DNA of 64,000 nt, from NCBI GenBank assembly GCA_963556255.1, contig OY744609.1, forward strand, positions 20,775,609-20,839,608, given 5' to 3'. Within the stretch, counting starts at the first letter, position 1; each line of letters begins with the position of its first letter. A program made the translations under genes and the position numbers. The notes under the pieces are model-generated. The model did no database searches. It saw only the letters and a list, made by a program, of their open reading frames with translations, and was not told the DNA's origin. This DNA is from Allolobophora icterica. Lineage: Eukaryota > Annelida > Clitellata > Crassiclitellata > Lumbricidae. Positions 25,306-37,264 of the stretch are shown here, piece by piece.

Positions 25306-26715
25306 ATGCCAATGAAGAATAGTTCCTCAATCACGTATACAGAGGACTACTGGCCAGGAAGCTCAGGCATACAGCAAGAGTCCGAGGACAGTTGGATCGA
25401 GACCAAGGCAATGCGATCGAGGCCAGTGGAGGAAAAGGCAGAGGAGGATACGGCCTTAGATTTTAGCCCAGAGAACACGAACGCTGAGGACTGGGCCTGG
25501 CGACGAAGGTCAGAACTCGACAGGGACGACATCCAGTTCGTCTCTTCCGAATCGGAACCGGAAGTCATCGAAGATAGCGGAAGTGCCTTACCTCGAGGCG
25601 ACGACGAAGAGAGAGACGACTTCCGTGAAAAGAGGCCACTGGAAGTAGGACGTCTGCTTAAGCGAGGACCGAAGAAGAAGAAGCTGACGAACGCCCGGAT
25701 TGCCAAACTGAGGGTGCGACGAATGAAAGCGAATGCCCGCGAGAGAACCCGGATGCACGGACTGAACGGAGCACTGGATGACCTCCGAAAACACGTTCCG
25801 TGTCAGTCGAAGACCCAGAAGCTGTCGAAGATCGAGACGCTTCGACTGGCCAGGAACTACATCGGCGCTCTGGCGGAAATCCTCAAGACCGGAACGAAAC
25901 CGGACACCATCTCGTTCGCGAGATCGCTGACCAAGGGTCTGTCTCAGAACACGGTCAACCTTGTCTCGTCGTGCCTTCAGCTTCATCCAGGATGTCTGAC
26001 CGAATCGCCCTACGACGCTCGCGGTTCGATGACGTATTTTCAGTACGCAGGCTACGTACCGAATACGGAAACCGGGTTTCCAGTACGATTCCACCCAACG
26101 ACGTTTGACTGCTTCAGTCCAGAGGATAGACCTCAGTGTGTTGAGGATAAAGAACGTGAAGAATATTTATCTCATGTCGGCACTAGAAGCAGATACTTTC
26201 ACTCGACTGGTGATCGTTTTGATCAGCACCTACTTCAACCTCTGCAGCCCTTCGAAGACAACCCGCAGCCATTTGACAGTGTCTACCTGTCATCGTCCTA
26301 CTCCCAGAGACCATCCGTCTGCCCGGGTGACGTCATTGAGCACCTGAGAACGCGCCCGAATAAACTGGCTATGCTGTGCGGCAGTGACGTCACCACCAGT
26401 CACATGGTCTACGCAGCGTCCAATCATGAGGGATCTACGGACGCCTTTCATAAAGAAGACTTCCTAAATTTAAATCGTTGCGCGGAAGCCACCTTTCGTC
26501 AGCCAATCATCGAAGAGAACACTAACAGACCGACCTACTGCCGAGGAAATAGCGTCCTCTCTAACGGACCAACAACGTTTTATCAAAGCGACAGTCGCGC
26601 TACGGCGTGTCAGACTCCTAGCCATGAGAAATCAGGAACTTTTTCTACTTTCCTTGCGACTGACTTCGCAATTAAGCGTCCTATTCATAATCAGCAAAAC
26701 TGGAGTAGAATCTGA
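25306..26715 (+). CDS. NeuroD-family bHLH transcription factor, copy 2
   Basis: Encodes 469 residues with an intact bHLH (NARERTRMH, then [19 protein letters not shown]) identical to that of the other copies. Relative to copy 1 it has about 17 substitutions and one extra Glu in the first 130 residues. It has only three changes (ARGSM for PRGSM, T for P, R for G) between the bHLH and residue 275, and none after that. The open frame extends 15 codons upstream (MLCIRF...), but this spans the splice acceptor CATTTTCAG and is closed by a stop in copy 1, so the start after CCAG at 25306 is preferred. No promoter or first exon was found upstream. It is either driven from elsewhere, silent, or has acquired a new promoter. 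The coding frame itself is undamaged. Confidence 0.9.
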   Translation: MPMKNSSSITYTEDYWPGSSGIQQESEDSWIETKAMRSRPVEEKAEEDTALDFSPENTNAEDWAWRRRSELDRDDIQFVSSESEPEVIEDSGSALPRGDDEERDDFREKRPLEVGRLLKRGPKKKKLTNARIAKLRVRRMKANARERTRMHGLNGALDDLRKHVPCQSKTQKLSKIETLRLARNYIGALAEILKTGTKPDTISFARSLTKGLSQNTVNLVSSCLQLHPGCLTESPYDARGSMTYFQYAGYVPNTETGFPVRFHPTTFDCFSPEDRPQCVEDKEREEYLSHVGTRSRYFHSTGDRFDQHLLQPLQPFEDNPQPFDSVYLSSSYSQRPSVCPGDVIEHLRTRPNKLAMLCGSDVTTSHMVYAASNHEGSTDAFHKEDFLNLNRCAEATFRQPIIEENTNRPTYCRGNSVLSNGPTTFYQSDSRATACQTPSHEKSGTFSTFLATDFAIKRPIHNQQNWSRI

Positions 26716-27182
26716 AGGCTGATTCAATCTAATTGTGCCTAAAATATTGGTGCTACTGCATAGAAACGCTTGTGAATAGTATTTATTTATGATTATTCTA
26801 TTTCTAATTGTGAAAAACTTATATTTCTACTCCGTAGTAACACGAAATGGATGCATGGCCTAACTGAACCAAAATCTATTAGATCTGGTACAATCTAACC
26901 TCATCTGATCAGATCTAAGCTAATCTAGCTGATCGAGGTTAATCTATGCAAATGCACACACACCTAATGTAATCTGCAGCCTTGCAGTATGAAGTGTTGT
27001 CATAAGTCAAACCAAATCCAAATCAGTTTCCAACAGCCTTGCAACTACAGCAACCAAGAAAATTTCGATTGTTGTATCCGGGGACGATTTGCATTCTATT
27101 GTTTCCTTGGTCGTTATTGTAATTGGACATTTATATTGCGCAAGTTTTTAAACAAACTAATCAAAAGCGCTGTTTCGCTGGA

Positions 27183-27443
27183 CTAGGTGATGTTAAATGT
27201 CGTTAAGAACTGGAGTTCTATCCTATGGCAGATCAATGCGCAGAAAAACGGAAGAGTCACCAGTGGCGGGCCCACGAACACACGAAGAACCCAACCAACA
27301 GATTCCGTCGACAGTTGAAAGATAGCATCATGTTCAGAGTCTCTGGACGAAGATGCGACTCGTGGCCGCACTCGCAGCCCATTGCAGGTTATCTAAGTTG
27401 CTGCAATGCCATGCCTGCTCTTTGCAGGTGGTTAACAAAATAG
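27183..27443 (+). other. Conserved 3' block, copy 2 version with deletion
   Basis: Counterpart of 8031-8340. Two deletions totalling about 70 bases around 27352-27382 break the small open frame present in copies 1 and 3, which argues against it being an essential coding exon. Confidence 0.4.
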
Positions 27444-28224
27444 CCAGACATTTGGATGTTATCTACCAGTGCGTTCTTTAAAGCTGCAATGTCAATTTTC
27501 GGCATAATTGTTTACTTAGCAAATTCTATAGCGCTGGCTGTAAATGCATAAGGTAAATGCCATCGATGGCGCACCAAAAAACCGTAGTTAAATCAATAAA
27601 CTTGTGGGCTAATTAAAGACTGATTAAACTTCTTGTGTAGTGATTTTAGATAACTTGAATTGATGTCCATCGATATGACCTAATATAATATTTGCACATC
27701 AGTCACACTGCGCTGTTGTAGTTTGATAGGTGAAATATTACATAGGCCTACTCACAAATGGAATACCGTAGATTAAGTTTAGCTAAGTTCAGACTAAGGT
27801 CAGTCGGTTAGAACTGCATCTGAAAATGAAGCCTTTGGTTAAGGCTTTCAGTGGACAACTTAAATGGAGCCCAGAGGTTTTTAAAGTTGCGTCATAGACA
27901 TTTGTAAGTTCTTGGACTTCTTCAATTCCAGTAAATCAACCAACATTTATTCTGAAATTGACTGTTTAAAATTGAGTTATCATCGTGATAGCAGATCTAC
28001 TATAATTATTTATTGTAATAAAATCCGACCTAGCATACACTGCCGTAAACCGGCCTCTGAAGGAGCCAGCTCCCCTCGTGCCTCCTTGTTGTTAGGACAT
28101 AGAAAGCTCGCTGTCTCAGATCCTCAATTTTCCTATAGGACCTAGTCAAAACAGGTCGCACACCGAGCTGCCGACTTTGCGTTTGCTCTGCAAACATGGT
28201 GATCAGTTATGTTCAAACAGAAAG

Positions 28225-28410
28225 TAATAATAAAAGTATGTATGTATGTGTGTATTTATGTATGTATATACGTATGTATTTATGTACGTGGTGTGTATGT
28301 GTGTATGCATGTATATATGTATGTATGTAGGCATATGTAGGCTATACAAGCATACGTAACTACGTAGCTAAGTATGCATTGTGTGTGTATGATATTATGT
28401 GTATCTAGAC
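28225..28410. repeat. Degenerate (GTAT)n tract, block 2
   Basis: Positional equivalent of 9425-9610. Confidence 0.65.
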
Positions 28411-28920
28411 ACTTAATATGGCGTCTTTAATGCACCTCATAAACAACCCATACAAAAATGCCGACTGTATATCCTATCAAGATTGTCCTTCAGGAGAATA
28501 ATCGTGCATCTCTCCACAATCACATCTCTAAAGATAAGTAAGAAACGTTCTTCAGCTACTTTACCTTACCCAAGGATCCGAAATATACGACCGCGTAAGC
28601 ACACATAGAAACACTAACAGGAACACGAAAAAAAGATAAAACAACCGACGCAGGCATCTATACGGTCAGACAAATGGACATACAGACGGACAGACAGATA
28701 AGAAGGTAGGCACACAATAACTACCGAGTGGTGGAGTTGGTCACACGTCCGAGCAGTGCGTTATTTATATAGAAATGAACAGCCATCGTTCGGACCGCGA
28801 ACGGAGGAAGTAGATCAACGCGTTCTGTTTGACCTGCACTCCAATCCAGTCATTTATTGCAGAATTTACGTCCGGTGCCCTGCGTATTACGCCTCGCGGG
28901 ACCCCGTGCAGTTTGCCACC

Positions 28921-28993
28921 ATGCCTAAGCGCGACGTATCAGAATCGAAGGCAACTGTAAGAACCAGATATCGCCGGTTTTTTGTCTGCGCGT
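28921..28993 (+). other. Candidate MPKR first exon, block 2 copy
   Basis: 73 coding bases from ATG (after GCCACC) to a GTAAGT donor at 28994; the product starts MPKRDVSESK. See the entry at 9905-10189. Confidence 0.35.
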
Positions 28994-29119
28994 GTAAGTA
29001 TGTAAATATTGTCGCCGTTTTGTAGTCGCACTCGATCGTTTTTTATCTCTGGCTCAATATTCGACTTGTTGAGCTTCGAGCAATTATGAGTAATAATTAA
29101 CTGGTGGTAGATGCGCATT

Positions 29120-29880
29120 CACACGAGTGTGAGAAAGGGAGAGTAAAGAAGGATAACAATTACGAAAACCAGTGAAGAAGATGGCTGAAACTGGCATCTA
29201 GTTAAAGCTTAAAGACAAACAAGACAGAAAAGCGCCACAAAAGAGCACAAATCGGAGCAGGGGAGTAGAGAGCTTCTCGAAGCTGTTTATAGCAGTGGGA
29301 AATCCTACCTACCTCATCCTGCAAAGCAGGTACTAGGTAGCCGGCTTGCAGCACATCCCTGCCACGAAAGGTGCAAATATCCAACAACAGAAGATTTAGA
29401 ACAATATAAAGATGGCCAAACATACCTGAATATCTCTAGGAAAGAATTTAAAAAAGCACATCTTAGACGTAGTGTAACATGAACCACACCGTTAAAACGG
29501 GTGAGTCATTTCCAAATCAGACCAGGTATATCTGCTTACTGTATGTCTGTTTAGTGTTTATATATACATAAAACTATATGCAGATGTCTATATCTGCCTA
29601 CTACCTACCTGCTACCAACACACCTACCAAATACATGCGCACCTTCCTGTCTATACATAATACTTACTGTAGAAAAGTCTCTATTGTCATTCACTACGAA
29701 TGTTTCTTTACGTATACAGAGTTCAATTATAATTTATAGACGATTGTTCAGTAGCTGATTATACTATTGTTCAGTTACACAGACGATAAGATGACTACGA
29801 GCTTGCGATAACTACGAGAACTCTATTCTAAACTTCTTAAGATGAACGCCTATAGTGTCTACTTTTTACTAGACATGTCA
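29120..29880. other. Intergenic, no gene recognised
   Basis: Unique sequence after the end of duplication block 2. A minus-strand frame at 29202-29423 shows no family features. The words CTACCTACCT recur as a weak simple repeat. Confidence 0.4.
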
Positions 29881-29919
29881 ACTAAATCCAGGCTTGTTGT
29901 CCTCGAGACCAAGGTCTTG

Positions 29920-30066
29920 GTCTCGAGTGCATTCGAGTTCGTTTTTAAAAGTCTTGGTCTTGGTCATGGTTTTGAGACCAAAGGTCTTGGTCTTGGTGTT
30001 GAGGTTCAAGGTCTTGGTCTTGGTCTTGAGGTTCAAGGTCTTGGTCTTGGTCTTGAGGTTCAAGAA
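29920..30066. repeat. Minisatellite of GGTCTTGGTCTTG units
   Basis: Tandem 24- to 30-base units built from GGTCTTGGTCTTGAGGTTC, itself a hexamer (CTTGGT) expansion. The translation is a repetitive GLGLEVQ pattern and not a convincing protein. Confidence 0.85.
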
Positions 30067-30394
30067 AATTTTTTTTTTAAACAAACAAATGTGTTGTGGT
30101 TTTCTTTATTGTGTTTTTAAACCAAAAACAAAAAAACAACTCTACCTTTGGTCTGGACAATCAGCGAGCCTCAGAGGCTTCCGGTGTTACGTAGGCCAAA
30201 TGCATATGAAATGGGTGCGTTTTGTTTGCATGTAATTTTTTTATATTGAGGATATTGAAGATAAAAATAAATCTTTGTTTTCATTATGAATTTCTGATTG
30301 TATTTCAGTTCTTTCTCTCTGTTTTTCTATTTCTGAAGAAATTTATCTATATTAAAACATAATATTTTAATATTTGAAGAAATTCTCCTCTCGA

Positions 30395-30482
30395 TTATTG
30401 AGGGGACATTGCCCTGGCTCCTCAATTATTGGGGGGGCACGTGTCCCGGCTGCACCCCCAGAGTCTACGCCTATGGGGGTAT
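30395..30482. mobile_element. Right end of a GGCGTAGACT-family hAT MITE
   Basis: CTCAATTATTGGGGG...CAGAGTCTACGCCTATG matches the right end of the element at 36251-36631 and the left end of 21539-23162. The left end is not identified. Confidence 0.55.
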
Positions 30483-30538
30483 GTGAAGAGGTTACTGTCT
30501 GGCTGTGCGTCTGTACGTCTGTACGTCTATTGTTTGTG

Positions 30539-30612
30539 GGCCTGTCCAATTTTTGGCCCAGGCCCAGTAACACTCCCGCCATACTGGGCCAGGGCCGAAT
30601 ATTGGACAGGCC
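30539..30612. repeat. Foldback sequence, 74 bp
   Basis: GGCCTGTCCAATTTTTGGCC at the left is repeated inverted at the right as GGCCTGTCCAATATTCGGCC, with the inner arms continuing into CCCAGTA/TACTGGG. Probably a tiny foldback element; non-coding. Confidence 0.65.
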
Positions 30613-30739
30613 GACGACGTCGTGCTACGGCGTGTCAGCCACGACCTCCCTTCAGTGATATTCCATAAATTCAAAATAAATTCCAGAGCGTTTGCGGATG
30701 GACACACGCGAGTTGCAAGCTATTATGATAGATATTTCA

Positions 30740-31748
30740 CCTTCAGATTAGTCAAGTTCTAGCCGACAAGCTGCAGTCCACATGGCTTATTGTTAACGTC
30801 TGATCCAACTTTCACTAAACACGAACTCTTGTAAATTTCCTGACAAACCAAAACCATAGGACAAAACACAACGGAATGGTCTCGGATATTACTAACATCA
30901 ACGCCAGCATTGTTCAGGGATCCAGTCTGGGCCCTGTGTACTTCATCGTGGCCATATCAAAGCTCAAAACTGTCTATGTTCACAATCGAATACTTAAATA
31001 CGCCGATGACACTTACCTGTTAGTACCAGCTAAAAACAGTAACACAATCAGAGAAGAGTTGGACCATGTAGCAAAGTGTGCCAAGAGCTGCAATCTAAGC
31101 CTCAACCAAAGCAAGACACATGAGATGATAGTTCGTCGTCCAGGGAGGGGGCAGGAGGACGCACCTGAAGAGGTGCCGGGACTCCGGCGGGTCCAGAGTA
31201 TGAAGATTATGGGAGTGGTAATGACTGAAAAACTAGGTTTTGAAGTGCATATAAGGAGCGCTTGCGTCCAAGCAAGACAGTCGATGTATGCTCTGCGAAT
31301 CATTACAGCGCACGGCCTGCGAAGCCCAAGTTTACATGACGTGGTAAAAATGATTACATTAGCCCGTATGTTATACGCGGCCCCGGCATGGTGGGACTTC
31401 GCAGGTCAACAGGAGCGTGATAGACTGCAGTCCGTTTTAGACCGTCTGGTGCGTCTGCACTACCTCCCTGCGGATAGCCCCCCCTTCGAGCAATTATGTA
31501 GCCTTGCAGACGGGAGCCTCTTCGCAGCGGTACTGCATGACGAGGGCCATGTGCTGAACCATCATCTCCCACCGCTGAGGCCACAGCACTATTCCATGAA
31601 GCCAAGATTGCACGACCGATTAATACCTAGAGCAGACAATTTAATGAGGAAAACATTTTTGACGAGAATGCTTTATTTTGTATAAACTGTATGTAAACCA
31701 AAGTGCGGTATAGGCAGTTGGTGTTAATAAAGAATATGCTTACTTACT
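30740..31748 (+). mobile_element. CR1-like LINE, 3' part of reverse transcriptase
   Basis: The continuous frame 30876-31685 (269 codons) starts just before NASIVQGSSLGP, carries the catalytic box KYADDTYLL and continues to the ORF end RMLYFV. Bases upstream (from about 30740) encode the preceding palm region with several stops. After the stop, TTAATAAAGAATATGC and (TTAC)n form the 3' end shared with 32553 and 48735. The thumb and C-terminus are intact, but the 5' half, endonuclease included, is absent, so it cannot move by itself. Confidence 0.85.
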
Positions 31749-31885
31749 TACTTACTTATTTTCTCATCATAAACAAAATACTGCCAAACTTCGCTATCGC
31801 GCTTACGTCCATCTAATAGTCGCGATAAACTCATTCTTAATGGAAATTTAGCAACCTAACTCCAACAGGCGACATAAATTTTGAT
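31749..31885. other. Short unique stretch
   Basis: No feature recognised. Confidence 0.3.
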
Positions 31886-32169
31886 GACCGGATATATCGA
31901 ATAATAACCTGAATAAATGGTCCGCCTGTACCGGTACCCCGAGAGTTGCTGTGATATTTCTATGTCATAGCACTGGAAATATATAGGGCCTACTATTATC
32001 ATTATTATACTATTATCGCTGTAGACTGTTGCAAGATGTGATGCGGTGTGTCATCCTTCGTTGATTCATAATAAACAAATATACATAATATGTATATTCG
32101 TTTATTATGAATCAACGAAGGATGGCCGGATATCGAGTAGGCCTAATAACCTGAATAAATGGTCCGCCT
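31886..32169. repeat. Direct repeats around a 36-bp palindrome
   Basis: The 25-base word starting AATAACCTGAATAAATGG occurs at 31903-31927 and 32145-32169, preceded each time by GGATAT...TCGA. Between them 32052-32124 is a 73-base palindrome (CATCCTTCGTTGATTCAT... with its inverse), with one mismatch pair. It could be a non-autonomous mobile unit or a hairpin-forming locus. The right repeat carries TAGGCCTA where the left has TA. Confidence 0.65.
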
Positions 32170-32184
32170 ATACCCCGTTATAGT

Positions 32185-32425
32185 TACGTTGGCAGCGATT
32201 TAGTCCAACTAAAGCCCAATACAAACGCAGAAAATTTTTACGTATTTTTAACAATTTCCTTTCGGAATTAATTATCGTTTCTATTTCTATATCGTTTTGA
32301 CATTTTCATTTCCGTTTCTATTACAATTTCCGTTTTGCAAATAATTTCCGTTTCAGTTTCAGTTTCCGTTAAACGGAAATTCATAATTTTCGTTTCAGTT
32401 TCTATTTCAGTTAACTGAAATATCA
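32185..32425. repeat. Degenerate TTTC(C/T)GTTTC repeat
   Basis: Many irregular copies of TTTCCGTTTC and TTTCAGTTTC in a T-rich stretch, with an inverted copy (AAACGGAAAT) near 32384. Confidence 0.55.
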
Positions 32426-32552
32426 CTGTCTTTTATTTATTCCGGATATTTCTATAGCGCCTCTCGAAGTCAACTACTACTCAGAGGCGCTTTCGACTAC
32501 AGCATTTGATACTGTGCCGGAATTTTCACGCCGAAGCGCCACGAGCAATTCC

Positions 32553-33380
32553 GAGTAAGTAAGTAAGTAAGTAAGTATATTCTTTATTACACCATTAGCA
32601 AACGCACAATGGGACAGAAGCCAGAAGCATTGAATGTAAAACATTGAAGTAATAATAAATCGAAATAAAAATGATAAAATAAGTAATTAAAAAAGCAAGT
32701 GTTTTCTTATCATTTATGCAGTAATCTAGCAATGTAACCCGTCAAAGGATCACATCGTGGTATCTCGCGATTATGCCGGCTAGGTCGAAGATAATATCCG
32801 GTAGATCGTATCGGAGGGAGCAAATCATGGAGGACATGCCCTGGGTTCTGAAGGATTGCTGCAAAGAGAGCATCGTCCGCCTTAGAACACAACAGGTCAA
32901 ATGTAGGAGTATCAGTTGGCAGATACCCTTGTCGCTTAAGCTTACGTATCAAGGCAGAGAGACGTTCTCTCTCAAGACCATTGGAAAATCCCCACCAGAC
33001 TGGAGATGAGTACAACATTCGTGCCACTGTGGTGGAACGTACAACATCATGAAGGCGGCTTCCAGTTAATCCATGCGAAACCAGGACTCGCAGAGCAAAA
33101 AAGGATTGTTTAGCTTTACAACAGATGTTGTTAATGTGCGAGGAGAACCCAATTTTTTCAGAAAGAGTGACTCCCAAAATTTTTATTTCATTTACACGTA
33201 CGATCCCAGCAATGGGCGGAGGGGTATCTAGAATTTTGGTTCGAGGACGCCTTATTATGATTTCACAAGACTTACTATGGTTTAAGCGCAAGTTGCAATT
33301 TCTGGCCCATTCAGCTATGTGGGCAAGTTCAGAGTCAGTGGTCGTTATGTTTGAGGCAGGAATTATCAAATAGCAATCAG
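32553..33380 (-). mobile_element. CR1-like LINE, reverse transcriptase C-terminal half
   Basis: Minus-strand frame 33369-32710 (219 codons) starts just downstream of the catalytic box (ASNITTTDSELAHIAEWARN, then LNHSKSCEIIIRRP) and runs through ILGVTLSEKIGF and the AR(M)LYSSPVWWGF motif to the C-terminus. The AAGT run at 32553-32572 is the 3' tail. Clearly homologous to 30876-31685 and 49862-48918. The catalytic region itself is lost. Confidence 0.85.
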
Positions 33381-33463
33381 AGTGAAGGACTTGCCCAAGG
33401 TCCGTACGCAGCGGCTAGAGTGGGATTCGAACCTGCAGCCCTCCGCTGTCGGTGACCTCTGAC
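33381..33463 (-). mobile_element. tRNA-like SINE fragment
   Basis: On the plus strand GACTTGCCCAAGGTCCGTAC and GGGATTCGAACCTGCAG; on the minus strand the latter is a B box (GGTTCGAATCCCA). This pairing of motifs is typical of old tRNA-derived SINEs with a core domain. Only about 80 bases remain, and a hAT MITE sits at its end. Confidence 0.5.
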
Positions 33464-33807
33464 CAGGGCTGTAGTGGTAAAATTTGAGGTGAGTATACGC
33501 TAGCGGTGACCAGCGGCGTAAAAAAAAATTTGAAGACTTTTTTTAGGAAAAATTTCTGACTTTTCACCAATTCTCAGAAAATTTTCAGACTTTTTACGAT
33601 TTTGTCTCTGAAAAAGTTGATGACCTTTTTTTTTTTTAGTCATTCGCCCTAAAAACCTCTAAAAACCTCTCATTTTTTAAAAATTTTCGTTCCCAGAGGT
33701 AAGTATACGCTGTATACCCGCGTATACCCTCGTGAGTATACGCTCTCAAATTTCTCTAGAGGTAAGTATACGCTGTATACCCGCGTATACGCTCCACTAC
33801 AGCCCTG
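33464..33807. mobile_element. hAT-like MITE, 344 bp
   Basis: Exact 8-bp duplication CCTCTGAC (33456-33463 and 33808-33815) and terminal repeats CAGGGCTGTAGTGG. The interior carries repeated GAGTATACGCT / GCTGTATACCCGCG words. Non-coding. Confidence 0.93.
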
Positions 33808-33815
33808 CCTCTGAC

Positions 33816-34300
33816 GCGGCACATGACTCGGTGAGGACTATTTGGCTTCAGCTTGCTGGGGACCCGATCCCGACGGTCGCGCCCGGTCGCGGACAGGCAC
33901 ACTGGGACGGTCCGCTATTACGCGCAGCCTTCTCGGCGCTTGAGGATAAACTGCGGGACCCCTACGACCAGGCGAGACTGAGGGCCTCGCAGTCACCGCA
34001 CGCCTCGGGCTGGCTACACGCCCTCCCTCTCGCTGCTCGCGGTCTCAGACTGGAGGACGAGGCCTTGAGGGTTGCGGTCAGTCTACGATTGCGTGTGGCA
34101 ATCTGCGAACCGCACAAATGCGCATGCGGCGTCTATACTTTTCGTCCAGAGGCGCGCATGGGCTGTCGTGCTCGCTGGGGTTCGGTCGACGAGCTAGGCA
34201 CAACAACATCAACATCCTCATCCACCGCAGCCTCAACAGAGCCAGCATCCCGGCGGTCAAGCCAGCGGCGAGGAACTTGATTCTCTGTCTGAACAGAGCC
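33816..34300 (+). mobile_element. LINE C-terminal domain relic
   Basis: The plus-strand translation includes ASGWLHALPLAARGLRLED, RVAVSLRLRVAICEPHKCAC and, after a +1 shift at about 34130, GAHGLSCSLG and RHNNINILIHRSLNRASIP. This cysteine/histidine-containing C-terminal domain is found downstream of the reverse transcriptase in several non-LTR elements. The 848 bases around it hold no catalytic domain. Confidence 0.7.
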
Positions 34301-34462
34301 TAGACAAGAATTCTCGGATAATAATATTGTATTGTATTGTATTCGGTCCAATTCGGATATTTATAAAGCGCTTCTAGCGGGAAGGCCATTCAGAAGCGCT
34401 CCCAGTGCGAATGTAAATGTAAATGTAAATGTTCGCGATTTTCTATAGCGACCGTATATGCG

Positions 34463-35518
34463 ACTTGCTCTGGCAAAAGGAGGCTGTTGTTAAAAAATTT
34501 AGTATTGTATATTTTCGGCTTAAAATAATAAATGATAATTTCTTTTTTTTTAATTTTGAAAAAATTATTATTCTATCTTTATTGGTTGCAGAGATATGAA
34601 TTTTAGAGTGTACTGCTACTCGGAAGTAGGGACCTACAATTTCGAGAAAAACGCATGCAAAGTTTATTATCTTAATACAAACTCAACATAAATTGCAAGG
34701 TTTCAGTGTTTTTAACCTCAAACTTTTGGAAATCACTATGGGAAACCCACCAAATGAGGTTATTTTTTTAGCAAGCTGAATGCATAGGCCTACACTTTCC
34801 AATGAGGTATTACACATGGTATTCCTAGCAGGTTGAAGGCCGTAAAATACTCTTGGAACTGGCCCCCCCCAAAAAATTTAAATTCTCTGATTATTTTTTA
34901 TCAATCACACAAACTTAGTAAATTTCTCAGGAAATAGGTGATGTATTATTAAATCAATATTTTTTCGTATAATATAAGAACTTATTTATTGATCAGTGTT
35001 TAATCTAGTCCCCCTCGTCTGGGAGGGGAAACCAGGTTTCTGGGGGGGAGCAACCAATTGACACAAAATTTTGTCTTCCATCTTTCAAAAGTTTCAGACT
35101 TTTCTAAAAATTTTCCATTTTTCATCTTCAAAAAAAGTTGATGACCTTTTTTTTTTTTTTTTTAGTCCTTCACCCGATTTGTAACATACAATTGCTCTCC
35201 CAAAAATCTTGATGACCTTTTTTTTAGGAATCCATCTCTCTGGGGGGGGAAAAGCATGTATCCACATCGATCCTGGGGGGGGGATTTTTCCTCCCCTAAT
35301 GGTCTGTACATTGTAATATTGCTCGCCTCTGGGGGGAAACATCAATCCTGGGGGGGGAAATTTTCCCCCCCAAAGACGTCTAGATTACTCACTGTTTATT
35401 GATATATGCAAAAGACCCATAATTGAAAAATTTACACCTGATTGGTGTTTCGCTAATTTTTCTTGTTTTATCATTGGCGACTTCCGCCTCATTAAAGGCT
35501 CATTTTGCCAGAGCAAGT
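34463..35518. mobile_element. DNA transposon with ACTTGCTCTGG TIRs
   Basis: A 16-base perfect inverted repeat, ACTTGCTCTGGCAAAA, marks both ends, and similarity continues as GGAGGCT/GAGCCTT. No target duplication could be recognised. Its interior is AT-rich and non-coding and contains the element at 34994-35394. Confidence 0.65.
34994..35394. mobile_element. MITE with 9-bp target duplication, 401 bp
   Basis: Flanks are the exact 9-mer TTTATTGAT (34985-34993, 35395-35403). Ends are CAGTGTTTAATCTAGTCC and, inverted, CAGTGAGTAATCTAGACG. G/C runs follow the ends. The element at 51075-51238 belongs to the same family and also has a 9-bp duplication. Confidence 0.85.
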
Positions 35519-35639
35519 GGCATATGGCCTCGACCCTGCTCATTTTTCAATGGATTGATCGGGTGAGATCCTTCACCACCCTTGCCCGCTTTGAATGGAT
35601 GCCACGCCATTTAAGGTCGCCGTGTTGGGACCGTGCTAG

Positions 35640-35765
35640 CCCGAGATTTAAATCTCTGAAATAAGCCACCTTCGGGAAGCGAACCGTGGTCCGCATGCGC
35701 TCTAACACAGAGTCGCATGAGACGCGCAGCCAACGCTCTTACCGATGTAGCTAACTGGGCCAGCA
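35640..35765 (-). mobile_element. tRNA-derived SINE head
   Basis: On the minus strand GTTAGCTACATCGGTAAGAG resembles a tRNA A box and GGTTCGCTTCC a B box at the usual distance, but the arms do not pair as in a real tRNA. The repeated CAGCTAACTGGGC at 35757-35785 is a short tandem duplication of its start. Confidence 0.6.
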
Positions 35766-36250
35766 GCTAACTGGGCCAGCAGCTAACTAAGTACAGCAAT
35801 ATCAACAAGAGACCCTAAGAGAAAAAGCAAGTCTTAAGAAAGGTAAAAGAGGAAGAGACGTTACCTGAGAGAATAGAAGAACGAACGAACAGAGGAAGCT
35901 CATTCCAAAGAGCAGGGCCAATGGAAACAAATGACAGATTGAGCCAAGGAAGTCCTGTCAGAGGAACGAAGAGGACGAAGAGAAGCAGCTGAATGAGGGC
36001 GATGAATTAAGTAACATAAATATTTCGGAGCGAAACCAAGTTGAGCCTTAGAGACAAGGATAAGGACCTTGAATTGGACGCGTGGAAAAAAGCGGGAGCC
36101 AGTGGAGTTCTTCTGCCATAAAGGTGGTGATATGAAAGAATCGAGGAAGACGGGCAATTAATCTAGCAGCAGCATTGAGAACAGACTGAAGATCGAGGAC
36201 CTTAGGAAGACCAATGAGGAGGGAATTGCAGTAGTCAAGTTTAGAGCAGA

Positions 36251-36631
36251 CACTGGCGTAAACTTCTAAAAAATTTGGGGGGGGGGCAATTTCCCGAAAA
36301 ATTTCAGAATTTCAATTTCGTACATCTTTTTGGGATTTTCATCTTTAAAAAAGTTGATGACCTTTTTTTCTTAGTCATTCGCCTCTTTTCTTTCTTTCAG
36401 GAGCTCATCATAACACACACTAAACATCATGAACTTTTTACCGATTTGTCCTCACACTCACACCACACTGTCATTAACTTTTTTTACCGATTCCTCTCGA
36501 ACAAATTTCGTGAAATTAAATATACCTTCATATTTTTTTAAAATTTTCATCTCGATTATTGGGGGGCATTGCCCCGGCTCCTCAATTATTGGGGGCACGT
36601 GCCCCGGCTCCCCCCAGAGTCTATGCCTATG
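36251..36631. mobile_element. hAT-like MITE, 381 bp
   Basis: Exact 8-bp duplication AGAGCAGA (36243-36250, 36632-36639) in the host L2-like LINE. Ends are CACTGGCGTAAACTT and, inverted, CATAGGCATAGACTC. Same family as 21539-23162 and 30395-30482. Confidence 0.93.
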
Positions 36632-37264
36632 AGAGCAGACAAATGCATGAACAATTGAAGTGAAAATTGGAGATGAGACAGAGCGACGGATAGCTCTAAG
36701 GCGCCTTAGCCCTTAGGTGAAAATAGGAAGTGCGAGTGAGTTTGGAAATGGGTTCAGTAAAGGTGAGAGAATTGTCAAGGGTCACTCCTAGATCACGAAC
36801 GCTAGACGAGAAAGTGAATAGCGGAAACCTTTGAGAGAGCAGAGCAAAGTCAAGTTTGAAGTTGCTGAGGAGTGCCAAACCAGACAAATTGGGTTTTGGA
36901 CGAGGTGAGGGAGAGGCGATTGGAAGACATCCAGGTATGGAGATCATGAGAAAGAGCTTCGATGCGCTGAGCAAGAAGAAGTTGAGTGGAAGGAGGCCCA
37001 TGAACATAAGCCTGGACATCGTCGGGCAAAGAGGTGGCCTGAAGCCCCATGGATGCATGGGGAGGAGAGAGGGGTTACCGGCCGTGTATTAAATAAAGAG
37101 GAGAGGGCCCAGAACAGAGCCCTGCGGAACACCCAGTTTAATACCGACCCAAAGAGTTCTAGATTCACCTGAGATAAGTCATCTGAATGCGATCAGACAG
37201 GTATGACAGAAACCACTGGAGAGGGGGCCCTGAGATCGCAAGAGGTCTCAAGGCGCTGTAGAAG

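Larger units (their letters stand above)
24985..29119 (+). repeat. Segmental duplication block 2 (NeuroD copy 2 and 3' flank)
   Basis: Aligns with 5820-10300 and 51905-59180. It begins in a CCTTTCCTTTGCCTCATCC stretch of the intron and ends at GATGCGCAT. The promoter and exon 1 seen for copies 1 and 3 have no counterpart between gene A and this block. Confidence 0.85.

Noticed and set aside
33732..34280. 182-codon frame as one gene
   Set aside because: Its first part is inside a hAT MITE and the rest is a LINE C-terminal domain with a frameshift.
35640..35765. A functional tRNA gene
   Set aside because: A- and B-box-like sequences exist but the stems do not pair as in a tRNA; a SINE head explains it better. 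The same applies to 14190-14282.
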